64,000 nucleotides of DNA, from contig CP099617.1 of the NCBI GenBank assembly GCA_024072375.1, forward strand, positions 911,001-975,000. The letters run 5' to 3'. Below the pieces are notes generated by a model that worked only from the letters and a program-made list of their open reading frames with translations, had not been told where the DNA came from and did no database searches. The translations under genes were made by a program, and so were the position numbers. Shown here piece after piece: positions 37,181 to 45,662 of this stretch. Each line of letters opens with the position of its first letter. The stretch's first letter is position 1. Origin of the DNA: Sphingomonadaceae bacterium OTU29LAMAA1. Its GTDB lineage: Bacteria > Pseudomonadota > Alphaproteobacteria > Sphingomonadales > Sphingomonadaceae.

Positions 37181-38371
37181 TCAGCCCATCAGTGCGGCGA
37201 CGCCAGGCAAGTCTTTGCCCTCCATCCATTCGAGGAACGCACCGCCGGCCGTGGATACGAAGGTGAAGCGATCCGCCACGCCGGCCTGGTTCAGCGCCGC
37301 AACGGTATCGCCGCCGCCCGCGACCGAAACGAGGCTGCCGTCCTGTGTCAGCGCCGCCGCCGTCCGGGCGAGGCTGACCGTCGCGATGTCGAACGGCGGC
37401 GTTTCGAACGCACCCATCGGGCCGTTCCAGACGAGCGTGCGGCAGTTCTTGAGCACGTCCCCCAATGCCTCGACGGCGCTAGGACCGACATCGAGGATCA
37501 TCTCGTCCTCGGCGACTTCGTGCACGTTGACGGTGCGGACCGGCGGGTTGGCGCGGAATTCCTTCGCCACCACCACGTCGTAGGGCAGATGGACGGTGCA
37601 GTTCGCCTTGTCGGCCGCCTCCAGGATCTCGTCCGCCGTACCGGTAAGGTCGTGCTCGCATAGCGACTTGCCGACGTTCACCCCGCGCGCGGCAAGAAAG
37701 GTATTGGCCATGCCGCCGCCGATGATGAGGTGGTCGACGCGCGTGACGAGATGCTTGAGCACGTCGAGCTTGGTCGACACCTTCGCGCCGCCCACCACCG
37801 CCGCGACCGGATGCTCCGGCTTGCCGAGCGCCTGCTCCAGTGCGTCGAGTTCGGCCTCCATCGCGCGGCCGGCGAAGGCGGGCAATACCCTGGCCAGCCC
37901 CTCGGTCGAGGCATGGGCACGGTGGGCGGCGGAGAAGGCGTCGTTGACGTACAGATCGCCCAGTTTGGCGAAGCGTGCGACCACCGCAGGATCGTTCTTT
38001 TCCTCGCCGCCGAAGAAACGCGTGTTCTCGAGGATCGCGATATCGCCGGGCTGCAACGTGGCGACCGCGTCCTCGGCGCCTTCCCAGTCGATGTAGCGGA
38101 CCTCGCGGCCGAGCACGTGGGCATAGGGTCTTGCGAGCATCGACAGCGACATGTCCGCGCTCGGCACGCCCTTCGGTCGACCGAAATGCGCGAGGATTAG
38201 CACGATCGCGCCGCGATCGGCGAGTTCGGTGACGGTCGGCAGCGTGGCGCGCAGCCTTGTGTCGTCGGTGACCGCCCCGTCCACCATCGGCACGTTCAGA
38301 TCCTCGCGGACCAGCACCCGCTTGCCGTTGATCTCACCCATATCGTCGAGCGTCTTGAAGGGCTTGGTCAC
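37181..38371 (-). CDS. pgk: Phosphoglycerate kinase
   Basis: Pgk makes ATP from 1,3-bisphosphoglycerate, or runs in reverse for gluconeogenesis. The 396-aa protein shows [11 protein letters not shown] (the substrate Asp/Asn motif), [26 protein letters not shown] and [11 protein letters not shown] (nucleotide hinge). The start is GTG at 38371. It lies 25 bases after the MOSC gene, consistent with a gap-MOSC-pgk operon, and ends at a strong terminator. Confidence 0.97.
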   Translation of the reverse strand: MTKPFKTLDDMGEINGKRVLVREDLNVPMVDGAVTDDTRLRATLPTVTELADRGAIVLILAHFGRPKGVPSADMSLSMLARPYAHVLGREVRYIDWEGAEDAVATLQPGDIAILENTRFFGGEEKNDPAVVARFAKLGDLYVNDAFSAAHRAHASTEGLARVLPAFAGRAMEAELDALEQALGKPEHPVAAVVGGAKVSTKLDVLKHLVTRVDHLIIGGGMANTFLAARGVNVGKSLCEHDLTGTADEILEAADKANCTVHLPYDVVVAKEFRANPPVRTVNVHEVAEDEMILDVGPSAVEALGDVLKNCRTLVWNGPMGAFETPPFDIATVSLARTAAALTQDGSLVSVAGGGDTVAALNQAGVADRFTFVSTAGGAFLEWMEGKDLPGVAALMG

Positions 38372-38396
38372 GTCGTCTTCCTTCGTATCTGAAATG

Positions 38397-38849
38397 TCAG
38401 GGGAGTATCGTCACCGTGTCGCCGATCGCGATCCGCCCGGCGGCCCTTACTCGCGTACAGGCCCCGCCGCGCCAATCGGGGGTCAGCGCTGCCTTCAACC
38501 CCGTGGCGATCGTTTCCATACGGCTGCACGGATCGCATTCGACGGTAATCTCGAATTCGGCGCTGCCGATCGCCACGCGAATACCCGGCACCTGCGGGAT
38601 GTCGATCCCGTCGAGCAACAGGTTCACGCGCCGCTCCTGCCACGGAATCGTATGGCCCAGCTCGGCCATCGCCGCGTCCCAGTCGACGCGCTCCATCATC
38701 GTGACCTGCCGCTTGCCGCGCCCGCCCGGCTTCACCGCGCCGCGGAAGTCGCCCTGCAGGCCGCCGTCGAGCGTTACGTCGACGGCCTTGAGCAATTCCA
38801 TCGGCGCCTTGGGAAAGGCGTGCCGGGCGATGCCGACCAGCACGCCCAT
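38397..38849 (-). CDS. MOSC-domain protein
   Basis: MOSC proteins bind sulfur carriers or molybdenum cofactor. The 150-aa protein has [17 protein letters not shown] and the conserved cysteine region [11 protein letters not shown] (the metal/sulfur-carrier Cys), ending GDTVTIL. It is a single-domain MOSC like YiiM/YuaD relatives. It lies 4 bases after the gap stop and 25 bases before pgk on the same strand, an unusual partner for glycolytic genes. Substrate unknown. Confidence 0.9.
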   Translation of the reverse strand: MGVLVGIARHAFPKAPMELLKAVDVTLDGGLQGDFRGAVKPGGRGKRQVTMMERVDWDAAMAELGHTIPWQERRVNLLLDGIDIPQVPGIRVAIGSAEFEITVECDPCSRMETIATGLKAALTPDWRGGACTRVRAAGRIAIGDTVTILP

Positions 38850-38853
38850 ATGC

Positions 38854-39864
38854 TTAGAGGAAGCTCGCCATCACGGTCGCGGTATCGACCATGCGGTTCG
38901 AAAAGCCCCATTCGTTGTCGTACCAGCTGACGACGCGCACCAGCTTGCCGTCGAGCACCGCGGTCTCCAGGCTGTCGACCGTCGACGACTGCGGGGTATG
39001 CATCAGATCGATCGAGACGAGCGGCTCGTCCGAAAACACCAGCACGCCCTTCAGCGGGCCGCTCTCGGCCGCGGCCTTCAGGATGGCGTTGACCTCGTCA
39101 CGCGTCGTGTCGCGCTTGGGCGTGAAGGTCAGGTCGATCAGGCTGACGTCCGGCACCGGCACGCGGATCGCCGAACCGTCCAGCTTGCCTTTCAGTTCGG
39201 GCAGGACTTCGCCGACCGCACGGGCGGCACCGGTGGTGGTCGGGATCATCGACATCGCGGCGGCACGGGCGCGGCGCAGGTCCGGATGGATCTGGTCGAG
39301 GATCTTCTGATCGTTGGTATAGGCGTGGACCGTGGTCATCAGGCCGCGTTCGATACCGATCGCATCGTTCAACACCTTGGCGACGGGCGCGAGGCAGTTC
39401 GTCGTGCACGATGCGTTCGACACGATCGTGTGATCGGCGGTCAGCTTGTCGTGGTTGACGCCATAGACGACGGTCAGGTCGACGCCCTTGCCGGGTGCCG
39501 AGATCAGCACCTTCTTGGCGCCGGCATCGATGTGCTTCTGGCAGGCGACGTTGTCGGTGAAGAAGCCGGTGCATTCCAGCACCAGATCGACGCCCAGTTC
39601 CTTGTGCGGCAAATTGGCGGGATCGCGCTCTGCGGTGACGCGGATGCGCTTGCCATCGATGACGAGATCGTTGCCCTCCGCGGTGACGGTGCCGGGATAT
39701 TTGCCGTGGACGCTGTCGCGGCTGAAGAGCCAGGCGTTCGACTTGGCGTCGGCAAGGTCGTTGATCGCGACCAGCTCGAGTTCGCTGGAATTGCGCTCGA
39801 TGATCGCGCGCGCCACCAGGCGGCCGATGCGTCCGAAGCCGTTGATCGCAACCTTCACCGTCAT
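38854..39864 (-). CDS. gap: Glyceraldehyde-3-phosphate dehydrogenase
   Basis: Gap oxidises glyceraldehyde 3-phosphate with NAD(+) or NADP(+) and phosphate. The 336-aa protein has [16 protein letters not shown] (Rossmann loop), the catalytic cysteine in [19 protein letters not shown] and [14 protein letters not shown]. The ATG at 39864 follows GAGGAGA; the longer upstream frame is not needed. Its neighbours are zapA-like genes across a divergent 177-base spacer. Confidence 0.97.
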   Translation of the reverse strand: MTVKVAINGFGRIGRLVARAIIERNSSELELVAINDLADAKSNAWLFSRDSVHGKYPGTVTAEGNDLVIDGKRIRVTAERDPANLPHKELGVDLVLECTGFFTDNVACQKHIDAGAKKVLISAPGKGVDLTVVYGVNHDKLTADHTIVSNASCTTNCLAPVAKVLNDAIGIERGLMTTVHAYTNDQKILDQIHPDLRRARAAAMSMIPTTTGAARAVGEVLPELKGKLDGSAIRVPVPDVSLIDLTFTPKRDTTRDEVNAILKAAAESGPLKGVLVFSDEPLVSIDLMHTPQSSTVDSLETAVLDGKLVRVVSWYDNEWGFSNRMVDTATVMASFL

Positions 39865-39899
39865 TGTGGCTCTCCTCGCGTGGGATTGTACGTGCGCGA

Positions 39900-39927
39900 C
39901 AGATATGGGGCCGCGCCGGGCGGGCAA
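39900..39927 (-). promoter_or_regulatory. Possible gap promoter
   Basis: On the minus strand TTGCCC (39927-39922) and TATCTG (39905-39900) are spaced 16 bases and lie about 36 bases upstream of the gap ATG. The match to the sigma-70 consensus is partial. A perfect TTGACA further upstream (39958-39953) has no -10 at suitable spacing. Confidence 0.3.
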
Positions 39928-40041
39928 GCCTTTGCGAGGGGGCGCCCCGTCCTGTCAACCGCGCGTTCGTCGCGTCGGCGGGATTGCGGGTCATCGCAAC
40001 GCGTCTTGCCGCCCACCGTTTGCACGCTTACCTCGTTGCGC

Positions 40042-40224
40042 ATGGCCGAAAATTCTACTGCCGTCGATCGGATCGACGCCGCGATCGCCCGTATCGAATC
40101 CGCTATCGATGCCCGCGCAAAAGCAGGTGACGCGCTGGCGCGGCGGCATGCCGCGCTGAAGGCACGAATGGCCGAGGCGGTCAGTGCGCTTGACGACGTC
40201 ATCGCGCGCGGAACGGCATCCTGA
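40042..40224 (+). CDS. Small coiled-coil protein directly upstream of zapA (ZauP-like)
   Basis: The 60-aa frame (MAENSTAVDRIDAAIARIES, then Ala/Arg/Glu heptads ALARRHAALKARMAEAV) looks like a single long coiled-coil helix. It ends in a TGATG overlap with zapA, so it is translationally coupled. In Caulobacter the coiled-coil ZauP is encoded directly upstream of ZapA and helps focus the Z-ring. The assignment here rests on position, size and coiled-coil character, not on a residue match. Confidence 0.7.
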   Translation: MAENSTAVDRIDAAIARIESAIDARAKAGDALARRHAALKARMAEAVSALDDVIARGTAS

Positions 40225-40532
40225 TGGCCAACGTCACGCTCGATCTCGGCGGTCGTCCGCACACGGTCGCCTGCCGCGACGGCGAAGAAGCGCGGCTGCA
40301 ACAGCTCGGCCGCATGCTGGAGGATCGCTGGCCTACGGCATTGCGCGCGGCGGGCGGCGTTCCGGGTGAACGGGCCATGCTGTTCGTGGCGCTGATGCTG
40401 GCGGACGCACTCGACGATATCCAGCAACGGCCGCCCGAGGGCGCTGTCGTCAGCGAACCGGCACTGGCCCGTATCGCCGATCGCCTCGAAGCGCTGGCGA
40501 ATGCGCTGGAGCACGCACCGCCGGCGGCATGA
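40224..40532 (+). CDS. zapA: Cell division protein ZapA
   Basis: ZapA bundles FtsZ filaments at the division site. The 102-aa protein begins ANVTLDLGGRPHTVACRDGE, the ZapA beta-strand/dimer head, and has the coiled-coil helix with RMLEDRW and MLFVALMLADALDDI, then an Ala-rich tail. The ATG lies within the stop codon of the upstream small gene (TGATG). It converges with a hypothetical gene 15 bases downstream; no room for 6S RNA exists here. Confidence 0.88.
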   Translation: MANVTLDLGGRPHTVACRDGEEARLQQLGRMLEDRWPTALRAAGGVPGERAMLFVALMLADALDDIQQRPPEGAVVSEPALARIADRLEALANALEHAPPAA

Positions 40533-40547
40533 CGGCGTGCCGTCGGG

Positions 40548-41036
40548 TCAGCGCAGCCGCCTGACACGTACCGACCGCCGTCCCGGCGCGGTCGCGATAT
40601 AGCTTCCCAGCGATCCCGCCTTGATCGTCACCACGTCGCCACGCCGGGGTGACAGCATCGATTGTTCGGTCGTCTCCCACAGCCCGCCGCCGTCGAGAGC
40701 GAAGCGAACGAGGCCACCGGGCAACGGCGAAGAGGACGTCATCGTACCGACCAGCTGCTTCAGCTGATCGTCGCCTTCACCATCCCCGAACAGCCTGATC
40801 GACGGCAGCGAAAATCCGAACAGCGACCGCTTCGCCTGCTGCACCTCGCCGCGATCGAGCACCACGATCGATTTGTCGCGACGTGCCTCGACCACCGCCG
40901 CCGCGGTCCGGTCGAAACAGGCAAGCCTGGCTTCCGCGGACGGTATCGTCCGACAGCCCGCCAGTTCGTCGATCAATTTGGGGGTTCCGCCGCCCAGCGC
41001 CTGGGCCGCAACCAGCCCGATCATCCACATCGTCAT
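40548..41036 (-). CDS. Hypothetical exported protein
   Basis: The 162-aa protein has a hydrophobic start (MTMWMIGLVAAQALGGG) that may be a signal, followed by the Cys pair segment ELAGCRTIPSAEARLACFD, which recurs in small exported proteins of this group, and later GGLVRFALDGGGLWETTEQ, which may form a beta-rich part. I cannot assign a function. It diverges from the TonB receptor gene across a 243-base spacer. Confidence 0.7.
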   Translation of the reverse strand: MTMWMIGLVAAQALGGGTPKLIDELAGCRTIPSAEARLACFDRTAAAVVEARRDKSIVVLDRGEVQQAKRSLFGFSLPSIRLFGDGEGDDQLKQLVGTMTSSSPLPGGLVRFALDGGGLWETTEQSMLSPRRGDVVTIKAGSLGSYIATAPGRRSVRVRRLR

Positions 41037-41279
41037 GCCGTTTCACCCGATCTCACTAAGCAGCAGTGTCGGCCGTGCGTGGCATGGAAGCAACCCTGCC
41101 AAGACGGTCCCCGCGCAAACTGTTGCACCACAGCAACTACCTTGATCCAAATCGTTGCACTCCGACACATGGCCATTGCGGCCCCATCCTTGCCCTGCTC
41201 TAACCGGTCACAGAACCGGGTGGTTAACATCCGGCAGAACCGCCGGTCTTCAGGGACGGCAACAGGGGTTTTTGACCAT

Positions 41280-44273
41280 ATGACGTCACGTTTTCGTACG
41301 CGCCTGCTGAACACGAGCCTGTTCGTCGGCGCCGCAATGGCTGCAACCCCCGCCCTGGCGCAGGTCACTCCCGCGACGCAGGAGACGCAGCAGACGTCGA
41401 CCGATCCCAATACGCCCCCGCCGGCCACCGAAGGCCAGGACATCGTCGTTACGGGCACGCTGATCAGCAACCCGAACCTCGTCTCGTCGAGCCCCGTCAG
41501 CGTGGTGTCCGAGAACGAACTGACGCTGCGTAACATCAACAACGTCGAGCAGGTCATCCGCGAACTGCCCGGCGCCGTTCCCGGAATCGGTGCCGCCGTG
41601 AACAACGGCAACGGCGGCTTCGCGAGCATCAACCTTCGCAATCTCGGCGAGCAGCGCAATCTGGTGCTGATCGACGGTGATCGCATCGTCCCAGCGGCAT
41701 CCGGCGGCACGGTCGATCTCAACAACATCCCTGTCGCACTGTTGCAGCGCGTCGACGTGCTGACCGGCGGTGCATCGACCAGCTACGGTGCCGATGCGGT
41801 CGCGGGTGTCGCCAACTTCATCACCAAGAAGAATTTTGCCGGTTTCGAGGCTTCGGCGAGCCAGCAGATCAGCGAGCGCGGCGACGCGAACTATCTGCGC
41901 GCCGACGTGACGATCGGTGCCAATTTCGACGACGGTCGCGGTAACGCAGTGCTGAGCATCGGCTATCAGGAAGCCGACCCGCTGTATCAGGGCAAGCGCG
42001 ACGAATCGGTCTTCACGATCGGCTCGACCAACGGCGTCGCTTCCGGTGCGTCGCCGACGTCGGTGCCGACCGGCGTCGATTTCGGCAATGGCCAGGGCCA
42101 GCTGCAGCTGAACCCCGGCAACACGGCGCTCGTCGCGGCCTATGCGCCTTTCAACTTCAGCCCGTACAATATCTTCCAGACGCCGTTCAAGCGCTACAAT
42201 ATGTTCGCTCAGGCGAATTATGAGATTTCGGACAATCTGGAAGTCTACACGCGCGGTCTGTTCTCCAAGAACACTGTCCAGACGATCATTGCGCCGTCGG
42301 GCATCTTCGCCGAATCGCTGACGATCCCGGGCTTCAACCCATATCTGTCGACGACCCTGCGCGACCAGATCTGCACGCTCAACAACATCGCGATCGGCGC
42401 GGCCTGCAACACCAACGCCGCGATCCCGCTGCCGGCGGTGTACCGTCGTACGGTTGAAGTCGGCCCGCGTGTCTCCGAATACACCACGCAGGTCTTCGAC
42501 TATAAGGCCGGCTTGCGGCTCCGCTTCTCCGATCATGTGAAGCTGGACGTATCGGGCAGCTATGGCGAAAACGACCTCAACCAGACCCAGTCCGGCTACG
42601 TCCTGCGGTCGCGCGTGCAGCAGGCGCTGAACGCCAACAACACGACCACCTGCCTCGTGACGACGAACAACTGCGTTCCGCTCAACCTGTTCGGCCAGGC
42701 CGGCTCGATTTCGTCCGCACAGGCCGGCTTCCTGAACGGCCAGAGCACGATCCAGATCAAGACGGCGCTTTCCCAGGCGAAGGCCGTCCTGAACGGCGAC
42801 TTCGGCACGACGATCCCGAGCGCGAGCGAGCCGATCGCATTCGCCGCGGGTGCGGAATATCGCAAGTATACCTACCGCCGCATTCCGGATGCCTTTGCGC
42901 TGTCGCCGGGCGAGCTTGGTGGTGCCGGTGGTGCGATCCTGCCGTTCGCAGGCAGCTACGACGTGAAGGAAGCCTTCGGCGAAATCATCGCGCCGCTGGT
43001 CGCCGACAAGCCGTTCTTCTACTCGCTGACCCTCGAAGGCGGCGTCCGCTATTCGCAGTATCAGGTTCAGGCGGCGAACAACCCGAGCTTCAACGCCACC
43101 ACCTTCAAGGGTGGCGCGACGTGGGAGCCGTTCAAGGAGCTGAAGTTCCGCGGCAACTACCAGCGTGCGGTACGTGCGCCGAACATCGCGGAACTGTTCA
43201 CGCCCTCGGTGACGGCACTCGACAACCTGTCCACTGATCCGTGCGCGGGTACGGCACCGGTCGGCAATGCGAACCTGACGCTCGCCTGCCGCAATCAGGG
43301 CGCGCCGGCTTCGTCGATCGGTCTCATCCTGACGCCGGCTTCCGGTCAGGTGAACGTGACGGGTGGTGGCAATCCCAACATCCGGCCGGAAACCGCCAAC
43401 ACCTACACCCTCGGCGTCCTCATCCAGCCGCGTGGTCTGGTGCCGGGGCTGAGTGTCGGGCTCGATTACTTCAACATCAAGGTGGAGAACGCGATCACGT
43501 CGGCGACGCCGAACGATATCCTCGCCAACTGCTTCGGCGCGACGCCGGGTTCGATCACCGCGGCGCAGGCTGCATCGGCGGCCTGCACCTCGATCCGTCG
43601 TAGCACCACGAACGGTCGTCTCAGCGGTTCGACCGCCACGGTGGCCGGCCTGCCGCAGCCGCTCACCAACAACGGCCGCCTGGCGACCGACGGTATCGAC
43701 CTGACCGCCAACTATGCGCACGACTTCGGCGACTTCGGTCTTGACGTCGGCTTCCAGGGCACCTGGACCGCGCATCGTTACTTCCGTGCGTCGGAGACGG
43801 CCTACAACCGCGACTGCATCGGCTATTACAGCGTCAACTGCGCGTCGATCCAGCCGGAATACCAGTGGAACCAGCGTACCAGCCTGTCCTTCGGGCCCGG
43901 CACGTTGTCGCTGCTGTGGCGTCACATCGGTGCGGTCCAGTACGAGGGTCAGGCAACGGACTTCGCGGCACGCGGCTTCACCGCTGCTAACCGCAACCTG
44001 TTCAACGGAACCGTCACCGGACCCAGCCCGGTTGCGGGCAAGGCCTATAACTTCAACCGTATCGGCGCGTACAATTACTTCGACTTGTCTGCGCAGTTCG
44101 AGGTCAACGAGAACCTGACGCTCACCTTCTCGGGTCGCAACATCGGCGACAAGAAGCCTCCGATCGTCGGCTCGTCGGCCGGTGCCACCGCTTTCAACAG
44201 CGGCAACACCTATCCGTCGACCTATGACGTCGTCGGTCGCAACTACAGCGTATCGGGTAAGCTGCGCTTCTAG
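41280..44273 (+). CDS. TonB-dependent outer-membrane receptor with five close cysteine pairs
   Basis: This 997-aa receptor imports a substrate across the outer membrane with TonB energy. It has a signal peptide (cleavage after ALA about residue 27), a TonB box-like GQDIVVTG (about 52-59), a plug domain (about 60-170, with LVLIDGDRIVP and GADAVAGVANFITKK) and a 22-stranded barrel ending with the final aromatic SVSGKLRF. Ten cysteines occur in five short-spaced pairs in probable extracellular loops. The ATG at 41280 is chosen for its signal peptide; a longer frame has none. Ligand unknown. It is followed by a strong terminator and an AspH-like gene. Confidence 0.95.
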   Translation: MTSRFRTRLLNTSLFVGAAMAATPALAQVTPATQETQQTSTDPNTPPPATEGQDIVVTGTLISNPNLVSSSPVSVVSENELTLRNINNVEQVIRELPGAVPGIGAAVNNGNGGFASINLRNLGEQRNLVLIDGDRIVPAASGGTVDLNNIPVALLQRVDVLTGGASTSYGADAVAGVANFITKKNFAGFEASASQQISERGDANYLRADVTIGANFDDGRGNAVLSIGYQEADPLYQGKRDESVFTIGSTNGVASGASPTSVPTGVDFGNGQGQLQLNPGNTALVAAYAPFNFSPYNIFQTPFKRYNMFAQANYEISDNLEVYTRGLFSKNTVQTIIAPSGIFAESLTIPGFNPYLSTTLRDQICTLNNIAIGAACNTNAAIPLPAVYRRTVEVGPRVSEYTTQVFDYKAGLRLRFSDHVKLDVSGSYGENDLNQTQSGYVLRSRVQQALNANNTTTCLVTTNNCVPLNLFGQAGSISSAQAGFLNGQSTIQIKTALSQAKAVLNGDFGTTIPSASEPIAFAAGAEYRKYTYRRIPDAFALSPGELGGAGGAILPFAGSYDVKEAFGEIIAPLVADKPFFYSLTLEGGVRYSQYQVQAANNPSFNATTFKGGATWEPFKELKFRGNYQRAVRAPNIAELFTPSVTALDNLSTDPCAGTAPVGNANLTLACRNQGAPASSIGLILTPASGQVNVTGGGNPNIRPETANTYTLGVLIQPRGLVPGLSVGLDYFNIKVENAITSATPNDILANCFGATPGSITAAQAASAACTSIRRSTTNGRLSGSTATVAGLPQPLTNNGRLATDGIDLTANYAHDFGDFGLDVGFQGTWTAHRYFRASETAYNRDCIGYYSVNCASIQPEYQWNQRTSLSFGPGTLSLLWRHIGAVQYEGQATDFAARGFTAANRNLFNGTVTGPSPVAGKAYNFNRIGAYNYFDLSAQFEVNENLTLTFSGRNIGDKKPPIVGSSAGATAFNSGNTYPSTYDVVGRNYSVSGKLRF

Positions 44274-44298
44274 GCGCCGCTCGCGATGTGACGACTTG

Positions 44299-44331
44299 AA
44301 AGGGGCGGCCTGCGGGCTGCCCCTTTTTTTT
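44299..44331 (+). terminator. Rho-independent terminator after the TonB receptor
   Basis: AGGGGCGGCC-TGC-GGGCTGCCCCT with GGGGC/GCCCC and inner pairing forms a strong hairpin followed by TTTTTTTT (44324-44331). It begins about 25 bases after the receptor stop. Confidence 0.9.
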
Positions 44332-44372
44332 CGAACCGCTCTGCCCACCGGTTTCAAGGACCATCGAACGGC

Positions 44373-45662
44373 ATGTCACAGTCCTCAGGTGCGATCCCCT
44401 CCTCGGCCGACTTGCAACGCTACGTCACGGCGGCGCTGGACGCGCGTCGACGCGGTGACGCTGCGGAGGAACGACGGCACCTCGATGCTGCGTTGGCGAT
44501 CGAACCGGCGAACCCGCAACTGCTCAACGCGCGCGGCATGTGTGCGCTCGCGATGAACGACGCCGCAGACGCCCGTGCCCGATTCCAGGCGGCGACTGCG
44601 AGCGACCCGGACCAGCCGATCCTGTGGATCAATCTCGCCACTGCGTGTCGGTCGTTGAATGACGATACCGGGGAAGAGGCGAGCCTCGATCACGCGCTGG
44701 CGATCGACCGGCTCAACCTGACCGCGCAGATCAGGCTGGCCGATCTGCACCAGCGCCTGCACCGCACGATACGGGCTGTGCAGAGTTGGTCCAATGTCGT
44801 TCAGATGATCGCGCCCATGACGGATCGGTCCCCGGCGCTGGAGGACGCACTGACCCGTGGCCGGACCTATCTCGCTGCGCAAACATCGGCGTTGGGCGAG
44901 ACATTGTCGGCCACGCTCGGCGACGCGATTACTGCTGCCGGTCCCGACGCTCGGCGCGTGACGGCATGTCTCGACAACCTGCTGGGCCGCCGACGCATCT
45001 ATCCGAACGTCTGCGCCGGCCTCCATGTCCCGTTCCTGCCAGCCGACGAGTTTTTCGATCCACGGCTGTTTCCGTGGTTCGGTGCGCTCGAACGCCAGAC
45101 GGATGCGATCCGCGCAGAGGCGCTATCACTCGTCGAACGCGGCGTGCCGGGTATCCGCCCGTACGTCCGTCAGGACGCGGGCGTACCACCAAACCAATGG
45201 TCCGCGCTCGACAACAATCTGGACTGGAGTGCCTGTTTTCTGTGGGAATATGGCGTACGCGACGATGCGATATGCGCGTTATGCCCGCAGACGGCAGCAG
45301 CACTGGCGGCAATCCCGCAGAACGACAGCCCGGGCAAGGCACCCACCGCCTTCTTCTCCATCCTGCGACCACACGCGCATATCCCGGCGCATACCGGGGT
45401 CACCAACAGCCGCACGATCATACACCTGCCGCTGGTGGTGCCGGACGATTGCCGCTTTCGGGTCGGCGGCGAAACGCGACGCTGGCAGGAAGGCCGCGCC
45501 TTCGGGTTCGACGATACGATCGAACACGAAGCTTGGAACGACAGCGACGCGTCACGGATCGTACTCATCTTCGACGTATGGAACCCGCATCTGACGGCAC
45601 AGGAACAAGCCATGCTGAAAGAGGTGTTCCGCATAACGGGTCAGGGCGTCGACGAGGCTTGA
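44373..45662 (+). CDS. TPR protein with aspartyl/asparaginyl beta-hydroxylase domain
   Basis: Residues about 10-150 form tetratricopeptide-like helices (AALAIEPANPQLLNARG type). Residues about 260-425 are an AspH-like 2-oxoglutarate/Fe(II) hydroxylase domain: HIPAHTGVTNSRTIIHLPL, then CRFRVGGE, FDDTIEHEAWN and IVLIFDVWNPHL, containing the iron-binding histidines (PAH and IEH) and the 2OG arginine (SRIV). It probably hydroxylates Asp/Asn side chains of a partner. It lies 99 bases behind the TonB receptor and its 3' end overlaps the convergent TPR-sulfotransferase by 22 bases. Substrate unknown. Confidence 0.9.
   Translation: MSQSSGAIPSSADLQRYVTAALDARRRGDAAEERRHLDAALAIEPANPQLLNARGMCALAMNDAADARARFQAATASDPDQPILWINLATACRSLNDDTGEEASLDHALAIDRLNLTAQIRLADLHQRLHRTIRAVQSWSNVVQMIAPMTDRSPALEDALTRGRTYLAAQTSALGETLSATLGDAITAAGPDARRVTACLDNLLGRRRIYPNVCAGLHVPFLPADEFFDPRLFPWFGALERQTDAIRAEALSLVERGVPGIRPYVRQDAGVPPNQWSALDNNLDWSACFLWEYGVRDDAICALCPQTAAALAAIPQNDSPGKAPTAFFSILRPHAHIPAHTGVTNSRTIIHLPLVVPDDCRFRVGGETRRWQEGRAFGFDDTIEHEAWNDSDASRIVLIFDVWNPHLTAQEQAMLKEVFRITGQGVDEA

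Noticed and set aside
39953..39958. Perfect TTGACA as the gap -35
   Set aside because: No -10-like hexamer at 16-18 bases; the weaker pair nearer the gene fits better.
40533..40547. 6S RNA downstream of zapA, as in many bacteria
   Set aside because: Only 15 bases separate zapA from the next gene, so no space for the RNA.
41211..41242. CAGAACCG twice, 24 bases apart, before the TonB receptor
   Set aside because: Two copies of a short GC-rich octamer without a recognisable regulator pattern or position relative to a promoter.
41286..44357. Long minus-strand frame antisense to the TonB receptor
   Set aside because: It is the mirror of high-GC codon use in the receptor; no domain, signal or ribosome site, and the receptor frame is secure.
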